Assembly: GCA_002371625.1 (NCBI GenBank)
Contig: DFFV01000091.1
Coordinates: forward strand, 29,279 to 93,278
Direction: 5' to 3'
DNA from: Ruminococcus sp. UBA3767
Lineage (GTDB): Bacteria > Bacillota > Clostridia > Oscillospirales > Ruminococcaceae
Length of the DNA: 64,000 bases
The position numbers and the translations under genes are program-made. Below, one piece after another: positions 52,444-61,774 of this stretch. Position 1 is the stretch's first letter; each line of letters opens with the position of its first letter. Below the pieces are notes generated by a model. That model worked only from the letters and a program-made list of their open reading frames with translations, was not told the DNA's origin and made no database searches.

Positions 52444-53709
52444 CTATATCTCCGTTTCAGTTTCTCCTCCAAGGAACTTTGGCAGGCTCTTGCCTTGCTT
52501 TTTCCAGCTGTAATACTCGGCTGTTGCGGTAAACAGTGCATCTGCCGAAGAATTGATGGCTGTTTCCATTGAATCCTGTATAACGCCTATAATAAAGCCT
52601 ACACCTACGACCTGCATTGAGATAGAATCAGAAACTCCGAACATTGAGCAGGCCATCGGGATAAGAAGCAGTGAGCCTCCCGTTACTCCCGAAGTGCCGC
52701 AGGCTGCGAGTGCCGAGATGAACGACAAAAGCATTGCAGACGGGAATGACACGTTGATACCGAGAGTATGGACTGTGGCAAGTGTCATTATGGTTATAGT
52801 TACAGCAGCGCCGTCCATATTTATTGTTGCACCAAGGGGGATAGAAACACTGTACATATTACGGTCAAGGCCGAGCTTTCTGCAAAGCTCCATATTTACG
52901 GGGATATTTGCGGCAGAGCTTCTTGTGAAAAACGCTGTGAAGCCGCTCTCACGCAGGCATCTGAACACAAGCGGATACGGATTCTTACGCAAGGTTATCG
53001 CAATTATCAACGGATTGAGTACAAGCGATACAAACAGCATAGTTGCAACGAGAAGGAGCATCAGCTTTCCGTATGTAGTGAAAATATCCATTCCGTTTTC
53101 GGAAACTGCGCTGTACATAAGTCCGAAGATACCGAACGGAGCAAGGTTGATTATCCACCTTACTACCTGTGTTACGGAATCAGAAATATTTGAAAGAACG
53201 AGCTGGGTATTATCGCTTGCAAATTTTTTCAGCGCCAAACCGAGCATTATCGACCAAAAAAGGATACCAAGATAATTTGCTTCTGTGATAGATTTTATCG
53301 GGTTCTCTATTATGCCGAGCAGTATGCCGTTGAATATCTCCCCTATACCGTCCGGCACAGCATTCAAATCACTATTTATAAGATCCGATGACAAAGTGAT
53401 GTCCTGCGGGAAAAGAAAGCTGCTCACCACAGCGGTCAGCGAGGCAAGATAGGTTGAAATAATATAGAGGAAGACAACAAGTGCAAATCGCTTGTCCAGC
53501 TTGGAGTTCTTCTGGGAAAGAGAGGCGATTATAAGCACAAAAACCAGCAACGGAGCAACTGCTTTTAACGCTCCGACGAAAAGCTCACCGAATGAGTTCA
53601 GTGCGTGCGCCCCCGGAAATAGAATTGCACACACTACACCAAGCAGCATACCGATTATAATACGAATTATCAAACTTGTTTTATTATACAAACGTACGAT
53701 CTTGATCAT
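52444..53709 (-). CDS. sstT: Serine/threonine:Na+ symporter SstT
   Basis: A 421-residue dicarboxylate/amino acid:cation symporter family member with about nine helices. RIIIGMLLGVVCAILFPG, FVGALKAVAPLLVFVLIIAS, the serine-rich hairpin FFTRSSAANIPVNMELC and SIPLGATINMDGAAVTITIM are SstT hallmarks. It imports Ser/Thr with Na+. The start is ATG 53709 after AAGGGTG; an upstream GTG (53718) is less likely. It has its own promoter after the adhesin terminator. Confidence 0.93.
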   Translation of the reverse strand: MIKIVRLYNKTSLIIRIIIGMLLGVVCAILFPGAHALNSFGELFVGALKAVAPLLVFVLIIASLSQKNSKLDKRFALVVFLYIISTYLASLTAVVSSFLFPQDITLSSDLINSDLNAVPDGIGEIFNGILLGIIENPIKSITEANYLGILFWSIMLGLALKKFASDNTQLVLSNISDSVTQVVRWIINLAPFGIFGLMYSAVSENGMDIFTTYGKLMLLLVATMLFVSLVLNPLIIAITLRKNPYPLVFRCLRESGFTAFFTRSSAANIPVNMELCRKLGLDRNMYSVSIPLGATINMDGAAVTITIMTLATVHTLGINVSFPSAMLLSFISALAACGTSGVTGGSLLLIPMACSMFGVSDSISMQVVGVGFIIGVIQDSMETAINSSADALFTATAEYYSWKKQGKSLPKFLGGETETEI

Positions 53710-53803
53710 TTCTAACACCCTTATACAATGGACATGAAAGAATGCGCAGCAGACATACAGCTCTTACTGCTTAGCCAACAAATCCATTTTATACTATACT
53801 TTT

Positions 53804-53832
53804 ATTATAATATACTACTTATAACAAATCAA
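53804..53832 (-). promoter_or_regulatory. Promoter for sstT-srtB
   Basis: On the minus strand TTGATT (53827-53832), 17-bp spacer, TATAAT (53804-53809), downstream of the adhesin terminator, so sstT and srtB can be expressed apart from the pilus operon. Confidence 0.65.
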
Positions 53833-53852
53833 GTATAATATTTTAACAACAT

Positions 53853-53891
53853 AAAAATACCGACATTTGGATCAGAAAATGCCGGTATTTT
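53853..53891 (-). terminator. Terminator of the pilus operon
   Basis: On the minus strand AAAATACCGGCATTT pairs with AAATGTCGGTATTTT (one mismatch), followed by T. It starts 6 bp after the adhesin stop. Confidence 0.88.
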
Positions 53892-53897
53892 CAATAC

Positions 53898-56800
53898 TTA
53901 GTCTTCACGTTCTTTCCTGCCGTTTTTGTAATACAGCGCCCAGCCTGAAATAATACAGATAAGTGCTATAAATACCATTTGTGCGGAAAGCTTGACACCT
54001 GTCGGGATAGCGCTGTTAAGCGTATTGCGTACCTCGAGCTGAGCATTATGTTCAAGGGTAAACGTTTTGGAATCAGCCTGCTGCAGCGCTTCGCCGTCAA
54101 GGCTGAACTGCGATGTATAATTCTCGCTGTTTTCTGCAATAGTTATTTCTACGCCCGAAGGAACGCTGATAACAACTGTATCATCGTGCTTCATTTTGAA
54201 GGTTCCGCCTGATGTGAGCGGCTGCTGCTGAATTTCACCGTTTAAGGTCCACTCATAGCTGTCGGTTTCTTCAGCGCCGTCTACGGTCAGAGTGAAAGTA
54301 AATTCCTTATACTTATTGCCCATATTTCCGTCAACGGTCTTATGGATAGAAAGGTCAGCATTAATGTTCACCTTGGTGTTTGGAATAGTGAGAACATAGG
54401 AATCCTCGTTTTCGCCCTTTGTATAAACAAACATAGAGCTGAACTCGTCATCAACGGAAACCACGCCATTATCACTGATAGTAAACAGGATATCCTTATC
54501 GATATTTCCGTAGTTCATAGCCGGCTGCTTTTCACACAGATAATATGTTCCGGCGGGTATACTGCTGTCTATCTTGGGTATAACACCTGCTTCGACATTT
54601 TTACCGGTGTGCAGAGCATCATAACCACTTATTGGATCACGGTCTTTTACTCTTGAGCCAAAAGCAACATAGCTCCTATTGAGTGTAAATATCGCATCGT
54701 TTATAGGTTCGCCTGTCAGGTCATCTACCTTGACAGCCTTGAAAACAAACGGTTTATTGTAAATATCGATCTGTGCTGCGATGCCGTTGCCCGGTGCATT
54801 GATATACTCAGCCCAGTATTTACCGTCGCTCCTGTCATTATCGTTATCGGTATCGTTGGCATTGGTCCATGTAGTGATACTATAAATGCCATCGTTATCG
54901 GTAACAACGAATTTAACAGGTTCAGAAAGTCCTGTATAGCCTGTTGGTGAAACTGTCTGGGTAATAACATACTCTTTTCCTGTTTCAATTCCGTAAAGCG
55001 TGGCGACATTACCGCTGTCATCGGTAGTATAAGTACCTATCACCTTGCCGTCACAGGTTATAACAAATTCGCCGTCGCTCAGAGGAGTATCCTGTGCATC
55101 GGTATTATTCCACCTGTGCAGGTCGATATTGATACCGCCCTTGCGGATATTTCTTATGGTATCTGTTCGTGCATTCATCACTCCGCCATCCTGACCGGAG
55201 GAGGCTTTTTCCTGTCCCTTGGTATAATCGGGCTTATACGTCTGAACAGATTCCACTCCCTTATTATCGGTAGCAGAAATGTCGATAGTCGTATTAAGAG
55301 CAACAACATCTTCGATAGTTGAATATAAAGTTACATTGCCGTGCTCATCTACAACTGCGTCAGTCAGTTTTACCTCGTGTATCTCATAGTCGGAAAGCAC
55401 TTTTCCGCTCTGCAACTGCGGGAAGAAATATGTTGCTGAATCATTTCCCGAGGTGATAGCCTTAACAGAATCTTCAAGCAGCTCGCCGTTGACATAGACT
55501 GCTACAAATACATTATCGTGAGATCTTGTGAAGCTGCTGTCGCTCCACAGCTTATTGACTTTAAGGCCAAAACCTCTGCGGTTATTGATTATCATTGAGG
55601 GATCATAGCCTGCTCTGATAGTACCTGCGCTGTTGATGTTTTCAACATTGTGTGTTACACCGTCAATGGTATATGTAGGATCTACGATATATGTAGATTC
55701 CTCTACATCACCCTTTTTAGCCTTAACGCAGTCATAATCGATAAGCTCATATCCAACAGGTGTTTCATTTTCTCTTTCTTCAACGTAGAACCTTGTTCCT
55801 GCGGGAAGTCCCGGAACTTTAACTGTATATCCTGCCGGTACATTAGAGATAGCACCAAATCTTGAAGTATGGTTTGTCAGCTTATTCTTTTCTGCTTCGG
55901 TAAGCGCTCTTGGTGTATCGGTGGTTATCTCCTTTATCGGAGAACCTTCGACTTTGAACACTTCAAACCTCTGCTCATCGGCATTCCAATAGCAAAGGTT
56001 TCCCTCGGGATCGCAGATATAATATCTGCAAAGGTCTGTAAGCTTCAGTGCGCTGTCGGTTCCGTTTGAGAGATAAAGCCTGAAATCAAACGTTGTTTTA
56101 TCCTGCTTTGAAGCATCACTGCTTTCATAGTAAAGCTCATTGCCCTCGCCCTTGCCGTTTTCGTTATAGAGCTTCTTGGTTATGCTCAGAGTTCTGATAT
56201 TACCCTCGTTGACGTTATTTACAAAATCAACCGACGGACGTTCTGCGACCTGATCATAATCTATGCCGAGATCCTTGATAGCGCCCTCTACCTCATAGAC
56301 CTCTGCTTTTTTATTATCATTAATAGTTGCGCTGCCATAAATGTTGGTGTTTACCGCACACTCAACTATTCTGTAATACATTGCTTCATCAGGGAAGCTG
56401 ATCTCGACATTCTTTTTCGGATGAATGAAGAATACGTTGTTGTAAACCAGTCCTTCAGGCGATGTATATGTCGGTTCATATCTTACAGTCTGAGTTGAGT
56501 TCTGATACTTGGCACCGATACCGAGCAGATCATTCTTGGTAAGAGGTATCTCAGGTCCTTTCTCGGTAACTTTATAGAATATCTGGAAAGGATACTGGAT
56601 AAGGTTGTAATCCATATCGTTAAGGTCTTCGTCATTGCCTGCAAGTCCCTTTGCGAAAAGAACATGACCGGGTGTTACAGACGAAAGGTTAAACCTCATG
56701 TGAAGATTTGAAGCACCCTTTCCTCTTTCCATATAGTAGACCTTCATTGAATGCTCGGAATAATCCTTGAACACATAGCATTCCTTGCCGTCAACTGTTT

Positions 56801-59699
56801 TCTTCTGGAAGATCTCGTTGACCTTATCGGTCGCTTCCTCAGTAGTCATAGTTTGCTTATAATGATCAAGGAAGATATTATAAAGAGTTGTTGGGTTTGC
56901 GCCCTGATAATTCACCTCACCTGTACGGAAGTTTACCTTTCCGCTGAGTGCAGAATGTACACCGCCGAGATCTATGACAAGTTCGCCGTCGACATAGAGC
57001 CAGAAATCGTCATCTCCTGTGAACTCAAAGATAACATCATGTCCCCACGCATCGAGTCCGTTAGGTGTCTGTACAAAGCTAGCACTCATTTCCATGCCCA
57101 GATAATAGTCAGGATTCTTAATAAGATGAAGCTTTTCATATTTCCTCGGATCATCGTCCGCAAGCACACCCTTGGCCTCGTTAGTATAATCAGCGTCAAA
57201 TCCGTATAGATTCTCAGGATTGACCTTTGCATAACTGCCAGCAGTGATAGTATTATAAGGGAAGAACTGACCATGTCTCAGAGTAGTCTTTCCTTCGGTA
57301 TCGTGTGTGCCGAGCTCGCTGTAAACGGTGAAATCATATACAGTTTTTCCGTCATCGTTCACATAAGTTGTAGCCGTACCGTTTTCGCCGCCGTAGAGAG
57401 TTGCAAAGTTCTGGCAGCTGTCATATTCAAAGTATCCGCTTGATTCGTGTATGCTGTGGATAAACAGGTTATTGACCAGCGCAGCATCGTCAAACTCCGC
57501 ACCGAAATCATTTCCTATTTGTGATGAATTGCCTGAGTACTTGACAGTCGGATGACCATCTTCATTAAGGCTGTCTGAAAGCAGACCTTTTTTATTATCC
57601 TTGTTTCCGCCAAAATAGTTGTCGGTTATCTCGCTTTTATCAGATGTATCAGATTTGTTAAAATTCTTCAGCTTCATTGTTATACCGTAATCCTCGTTGT
57701 TTACGGTTTTTACACGATGAAGTGTGTCTGATGTTTCATCACTTACGATATTGTCAAGAGTTGCAAAATAGAACGAATCGGCAGATGCAAAAGCCGAAGC
57801 GGTAATTATTCCGCTCTTGTTTTCGCTGTCGGTAACCACACCATCAAGTGCTGCATAGTCATAGTAGCTCTTATCCCAGGCGATGATCGAAGAATAGTAC
57901 TCTCCGATATCGTAGAGCTTTTCACCGCCTGTTTCGGTAACTTCATATTTACGTCCCGGCATCTGGATACCGATCTTCTTATCGGAAAGGATCTGATTGC
58001 CTTTGAGCTGAGGAGCAAGATACTTGCCCGAGTATGTATTTCTCAGTTCGTAATAGCCTGTTTCCTTACCGTCTGAATCTTCGTAGACTGTCAGCTCCCA
58101 AAGCAGCGAGTTAGTTGCATCATCAAGCCACATCAGCTTATCACCGCTGGCATAGCATAGCTTGAGCGAACCGTCATGGTCTACGGCATAAAAATCGTAC
58201 TTTTTATTCACTTCATCCCATATACGGGTATACAAGATGAGCTGTTTTCCGTTTGAAGCATTCACTCCGTCGGAAACACTTATCCTGTTAGCTGTATATG
58301 TGATACTATCGGTGCTGTTGATGGTAGTTTTTTCAACAAGATACAGGCTTTCTTCTGTTTCGGAAAGAACGAACTTATCCGAAGCACTGTCATAAGTAAT
58401 ATATTTATCCTCATACCTGAGTTTAATATTTTGATTACTGCCGGGTAACAGCTTTAAAGCTGCTGCCTCGCTCTCTGAGCTTGTTAAAACAAGATCGTTG
58501 CCGCTTACCTTGAGATACTTTTTTTCGCCCCCTGCCTGTGCCGTCAGTCTGTAATTATCCTTATCAACATTTTCAAATGTCCACATTGTGATATCCGAGG
58601 ACTGATCGATATAAAGGGTTCTGGAATTGTTATCAGCATCTCTCACAACGAGCTGACTGAGCTTGGAATTTTTTACACCATCATCAGCTACCATAGCATT
58701 TCCGACAGGACCGCCCTGATAATCGATAATACCGTAGGTCTTCCCGTCAAGTTTATAATAATCATCGGGTATAACACTAGTGTCGGCAAAATACGCTTTT
58801 ATACTACCGTTGTTATTTTCTCCTGGTCCATCATAGTACCTTATACCCTTGCCGCCGTTTGAATGCTGAAGATACTTATTTGTTCCTTTTTTCTCGAAAT
58901 TAAAGCTGTCAGTAGTACCATTAACCTGTGTGATAGTGAATTCATCACCAACAGAACTTAGCTCGATCTCATTACCGCTCTTTGTGTGGATATATTTCTT
59001 ATCACCGTTGATAAAAGTATAAATTTTATAACTATCACCTGACATCTCAAAATACCAAACAGCTGCATAATCGATATTGGTGGTCTCTATCAGAGCATTT
59101 TTACTATTCAAAGCTGAAGTGAAATAATTGGAAGAACCATAAAATAGCAGGAATCCATCCGCAGCTCTTTCGCCCGTCATTTCACTTATTGAAGAAACGT
59201 TAACAGGAGTATACGATGAAATGTTTTCGCTAACTATCTCATAGACACTGAAGCCTGTTGCATAGAAGCTGAGCTTTCCGCCCGAAACTGCAACATTCTC
59301 GATCTTTTCTCTTTCGCCGTTATCCTTGATATGCCAAAGAGAGATATTTGATGTCTTTTTCAAAACAGGATCGGCTATCTCAACACGGATAGGATTGCTC
59401 TCACCCGGCTGATATTCCTTTTTGCCGTCCATAATGGTTATATCATAAGCTGCGATACCCGAGTGTTCATCGGTAACGTCAACTGCCTCGGCACTTGCGC
59501 CCTGAGGCATCATACCCTGAAGCGATACTGTCTTTTCCTTATCGCTGCTGTCGGGATAAAGCATTATATTCTGACTGCTGAGCTTATCGGTCACATCGGC
59601 GCTTGCGTTCATAGGCATAAGAGGCAGCGCAAATGTAACAGCTAACACGATAGCCGTGATACTGCTCAGTATTCTTTTAAACAGCTTGTAATTCTTCAC
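53898..59699 (-). CDS. Giant pilus-associated surface adhesin with fibro-slime, CnaB/SpaA and FctA-like domains
   Basis: A 1,933-residue secreted protein. Signal peptide about 1-33 (cleavage near NASA), a beta domain to about 165, repeated trefoil-like segments to about 640, and a fibro-slime/PA14-like domain with FEFTGDDDFWLYVDGELVID (about 900). CnaB/SpaA-type isopeptide domains follow (GLKVNKLWSD; INIDLHRWNN; AVKVDDLTGEPI), then a Spy0128-like module, the sorting motif SAIPTGV, a helix and KNGRKERED. The start is GTG 59699 after GGAAAGGAG; the 47 in-frame codons upstream lack a ribosome site. Probably pilus tip or shaft adhesin. Confidence 0.9.
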   Translation of the reverse strand: MKNYKLFKRILSSITAIVLAVTFALPLMPMNASADVTDKLSSQNIMLYPDSSDKEKTVSLQGMMPQGASAEAVDVTDEHSGIAAYDITIMDGKKEYQPGESNPIRVEIADPVLKKTSNISLWHIKDNGEREKIENVAVSGGKLSFYATGFSVYEIVSENISSYTPVNVSSISEMTGERAADGFLLFYGSSNYFTSALNSKNALIETTNIDYAAVWYFEMSGDSYKIYTFINGDKKYIHTKSGNEIELSSVGDEFTITQVNGTTDSFNFEKKGTNKYLQHSNGGKGIRYYDGPGENNNGSIKAYFADTSVIPDDYYKLDGKTYGIIDYQGGPVGNAMVADDGVKNSKLSQLVVRDADNNSRTLYIDQSSDITMWTFENVDKDNYRLTAQAGGEKKYLKVSGNDLVLTSSESEAAALKLLPGSNQNIKLRYEDKYITYDSASDKFVLSETEESLYLVEKTTINSTDSITYTANRISVSDGVNASNGKQLILYTRIWDEVNKKYDFYAVDHDGSLKLCYASGDKLMWLDDATNSLLWELTVYEDSDGKETGYYELRNTYSGKYLAPQLKGNQILSDKKIGIQMPGRKYEVTETGGEKLYDIGEYYSSIIAWDKSYYDYAALDGVVTDSENKSGIITASAFASADSFYFATLDNIVSDETSDTLHRVKTVNNEDYGITMKLKNFNKSDTSDKSEITDNYFGGNKDNKKGLLSDSLNEDGHPTVKYSGNSSQIGNDFGAEFDDAALVNNLFIHSIHESSGYFEYDSCQNFATLYGGENGTATTYVNDDGKTVYDFTVYSELGTHDTEGKTTLRHGQFFPYNTITAGSYAKVNPENLYGFDADYTNEAKGVLADDDPRKYEKLHLIKNPDYYLGMEMSASFVQTPNGLDAWGHDVIFEFTGDDDFWLYVDGELVIDLGGVHSALSGKVNFRTGEVNYQGANPTTLYNIFLDHYKQTMTTEEATDKVNEIFQKKTVDGKECYVFKDYSEHSMKVYYMERGKGASNLHMRFNLSSVTPGHVLFAKGLAGNDEDLNDMDYNLIQYPFQIFYKVTEKGPEIPLTKNDLLGIGAKYQNSTQTVRYEPTYTSPEGLVYNNVFFIHPKKNVEISFPDEAMYYRIVECAVNTNIYGSATINDNKKAEVYEVEGAIKDLGIDYDQVAERPSVDFVNNVNEGNIRTLSITKKLYNENGKGEGNELYYESSDASKQDKTTFDFRLYLSNGTDSALKLTDLCRYYICDPEGNLCYWNADEQRFEVFKVEGSPIKEITTDTPRALTEAEKNKLTNHTSRFGAISNVPAGYTVKVPGLPAGTRFYVEERENETPVGYELIDYDCVKAKKGDVEESTYIVDPTYTIDGVTHNVENINSAGTIRAGYDPSMIINNRRGFGLKVNKLWSDSSFTRSHDNVFVAVYVNGELLEDSVKAITSGNDSATYFFPQLQSGKVLSDYEIHEVKLTDAVVDEHGNVTLYSTIEDVVALNTTIDISATDNKGVESVQTYKPDYTKGQEKASSGQDGGVMNARTDTIRNIRKGGINIDLHRWNNTDAQDTPLSDGEFVITCDGKVIGTYTTDDSGNVATLYGIETGKEYVITQTVSPTGYTGLSEPVKFVVTDNDGIYSITTWTNANDTDNDNDRSDGKYWAEYINAPGNGIAAQIDIYNKPFVFKAVKVDDLTGEPINDAIFTLNRSYVAFGSRVKDRDPISGYDALHTGKNVEAGVIPKIDSSIPAGTYYLCEKQPAMNYGNIDKDILFTISDNGVVSVDDEFSSMFVYTKGENEDSYVLTIPNTKVNINADLSIHKTVDGNMGNKYKEFTFTLTVDGAEETDSYEWTLNGEIQQQPLTSGGTFKMKHDDTVVISVPSGVEITIAENSENYTSQFSLDGEALQQADSKTFTLEHNAQLEVRNTLNSAIPTGVKLSAQMVFIALICIISGWALYYKNGRKERED

Positions 59700-59784
59700 A
59701 GCGCTGACTCCTTTCCTTAAAAAATTGGGCATTGGTAAACAATGATATAAAGTGCATTCGCCGTAATAACATGCGGCGGTTTGT

Positions 59785-59818
59785 GGGAGAATATGCTGCA
59801 CACGGCTGCATATCTCCC
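59785..59818 (-). promoter_or_regulatory. Intercistronic hairpin between pilin and adhesin genes
   Basis: On the minus strand GGGAGATATGC pairs with GCATATTCTCCC. No T run follows, so it is more like an RNA-stability or partial-termination element that could raise pilin over adhesin output. Confidence 0.55.
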
Positions 59819-59868
59819 GTTTTCCGTCACAAAGTTTCACAGATCATAAGATCCGGATAAGTTCAGGA

Positions 59869-61134
59869 TCAATCCTGCTCTTCCTCTTTCTTCCTCTTGA
59901 GTGTCATGTAAACGATTCCGCCTACAACTGCTATACCAAGCACAGCTGGACCTGCGATTGAAAGAATTACGCCTGTCGGGATAGTACCGTCCTTAGTGTT
60001 GGTGAAACCTGTTTTGATATCGTTATCTCCGATATTACCTGTTTTGTTATCTGTGAACGCATTAGCGGAAGTACCTGTTCCGAAAGTTGCGCCGTCCGCT
60101 GCTGTATACTCCTCTGCGTCCTCGGACACGGTATAGGTAGCACCCTTTGGCAGACCTTCGAGAGTTATGTACTGACCGTTCTGGAGATAAAAGTCATACG
60201 ACTTTTCATTACTGTCGATAACAAGCTGCTGACCTGCGACCGTATAATTATCATCTATGCCGTTTGCTGTTGCCATAACCTCTGCGGTATATACCGTTGC
60301 GTTGTTTACTGTCGGAGCTGTTTCAGCGTTATCCATAAGAACTTTAAGGTTAGCGCCCAAAGCGTTCTCGATCTTTACGGTGAACTTGAAGTACTTATCC
60401 TTTGAGCCCTGATTACCCTCGACCTTTTTAGCAAATGAAAGGCTCTTTGATTCATACTCATTTACAAATCCGTCGGTCTTAGCTGTGTTTGTTGTATCGG
60501 TCCTGTTTACCTTATTATTAAGCGCCTCGTCATTGCTGATATCAGGAGCTGATTCTATGATGCTGTTGTAAAGTATATAGCGTTCAACGCCAAGTGTTCC
60601 GTCGTTATCTGTAACATAAACATCAAGTGTTTTCCGGTAATTACCTACGTGCTTGATTCCTGCGCCGAGGTTATCGGTATCGCCTGCTTCATTCTCGGCA
60701 AGAACATAGCGGTAAACGCCCGGCTCGGGGAAGCTGACACCTGAGAAATTAAGATCAAATCCCTTTTTAACATACTTCTTATCGGTGCTGTTGGTTATGC
60801 CGTCATCTATTGCGCCATTTACAGTTGTATCACCTGCGGCAAATGAAACTGTGCCTGTGATACCTGTCGTACCGGACGGCATGATACCTGCATAAGCTGC
60901 GATAGAATCCTTTCCGTCATATTTTTTCTCAGCACCTGGGGTGATAGTGTAGTTGAATGTTGCGGTAGGAACTTCTGCGTCCTTATCAAGTACAAGATAT
61001 TTCTGTATCGATGTCGTTCCGCCTTTTGCCTGTTTGGTTGCATCATAACTTGCAGCGCTTGCAGGCATTGCTGCGAGCATTGAAGCTGCGATAGCCATAG
61101 TTGAAAATACAGCTAAGAATTTTTTCTTTTTCAT
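59869..61134 (-). CDS. FctA-like major pilin
   Basis: A 421-residue secreted protein. Signal peptide about 1-28 (AMPASAA), then two Spy0128/FctA-type domains recognised by FPEPGVYRYVLAENE (about 135-150) and a second module with AKKVEGNQGSKDKYFKF. Lys/Asn isopeptide bonds are likely. The C-terminus is a pilin sorting signal, DGTIPTGVIL, then a helix and KRKKEEEQD. The IPTG resembles the EVPTG of streptococcal FctA. ATG 61134 follows GGAGG. Its size, position and strong ribosome site fit the shaft subunit. Confidence 0.88.
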   Translation of the reverse strand: MKKKKFLAVFSTMAIAASMLAAMPASAASYDATKQAKGGTTSIQKYLVLDKDAEVPTATFNYTITPGAEKKYDGKDSIAAYAGIMPSGTTGITGTVSFAAGDTTVNGAIDDGITNSTDKKYVKKGFDLNFSGVSFPEPGVYRYVLAENEAGDTDNLGAGIKHVGNYRKTLDVYVTDNDGTLGVERYILYNSIIESAPDISNDEALNNKVNRTDTTNTAKTDGFVNEYESKSLSFAKKVEGNQGSKDKYFKFTVKIENALGANLKVLMDNAETAPTVNNATVYTAEVMATANGIDDNYTVAGQQLVIDSNEKSYDFYLQNGQYITLEGLPKGATYTVSEDAEEYTAADGATFGTGTSANAFTDNKTGNIGDNDIKTGFTNTKDGTIPTGVILSIAGPAVLGIAVVGGIVYMTLKRKKEEEQD

Positions 61135-61162
61135 AGTTTTATCCTCCTGTAATAGTTCCCTT

Positions 61163-61774
61163 TCATATTCCTCGTCTTCTCATGATAAAAATGACTTTTC
61201 CTTTGCAGTCACTGAGCGGTATCCCGCCGAGCGTTCTGCTGTCAGATGTATCACTTCTGAAATCGTTAAGAACAAAAACCGTTCCTTCGGGCACTTTATA
61301 AGGGTATTTTATCTTTGAGCCTTCTGCGGTAGTACCATAGACTGTATCATCAAAGATGCCTGTTCCGTTTACCGAAACAAAGTCGTTTTTGATCTCTACC
61401 GTATCACCTTCAAGTGCAATTACTCTTGCGAACCTTACCTCACCGTTTTGTTTTATCGCTGCCACATCGCCCTTATCGAGCTTGCCCAGCTTATAGGTCA
61501 GGCAAAGGTCGCCGTCCTTTATCATAGGATATGACGAATTGTTATGGTCAACATAAACTCCAAGAACAAATGTCAGTGTAAGGACTATGACCAAAGCGGT
61601 TATTCCCAATCGGACGAACAGCCTTATGGCATGATCCTTAGCGGTTTTTTTCTTCTTTTTGCTCTTTTTCGGAGTTTCTTCTTTTTTTTCGGTTGAAAGA
61701 TCTTCGGCTCCTTCAGCCGATTCCTGCAGTTCCTTTTCCTCCTGCGGAGATGCGATAATGCTTTCCTCTTCCAA
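61163..61774 (-). CDS. SipA-like signal peptidase homologue lacking the catalytic lysine
   Basis: A 203-residue S26-type protein: acidic then Lys-rich N-terminus (1-48), one helix (about 53-73) and a signal-peptidase fold. Compared with Bacillus SipS, Ser is retained in NNSSYPMIKDGD, but the general-base Lys position in VKRIIG reads FARVIAL, with Ala. The box GDNRxxSxDSR is also altered (NDFRSDTSDSRTLG). Streptococcal SipA in FCT pilus loci is likewise inactive and acts as an assembly factor. The start is TTG 61774, adjacent to the upstream stop. Confidence 0.85.
   Translation of the reverse strand: MEEESIIASPQEEKELQESAEGAEDLSTEKKEETPKKSKKKKKTAKDHAIRLFVRLGITALVIVLTLTFVLGVYVDHNNSSYPMIKDGDLCLTYKLGKLDKGDVAAIKQNGEVRFARVIALEGDTVEIKNDFVSVNGTGIFDDTVYGTTAEGSKIKYPYKVPEGTVFVLNDFRSDTSDSRTLGGIPLSDCKGKVIFIMRRRGI

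Noticed and set aside
59700-59840. N-terminal extension of the giant adhesin
   Set aside because: The extra 47 codons contain no ribosome site, are hairpin-rich and would bury the signal peptide; GTG 59699 has a strong ribosome site.
61163-61774. Ordinary housekeeping signal peptidase I
   Set aside because: The lysine general base is replaced by Ala and the gene is embedded in a pilus operon, so active peptidase is unlikely.
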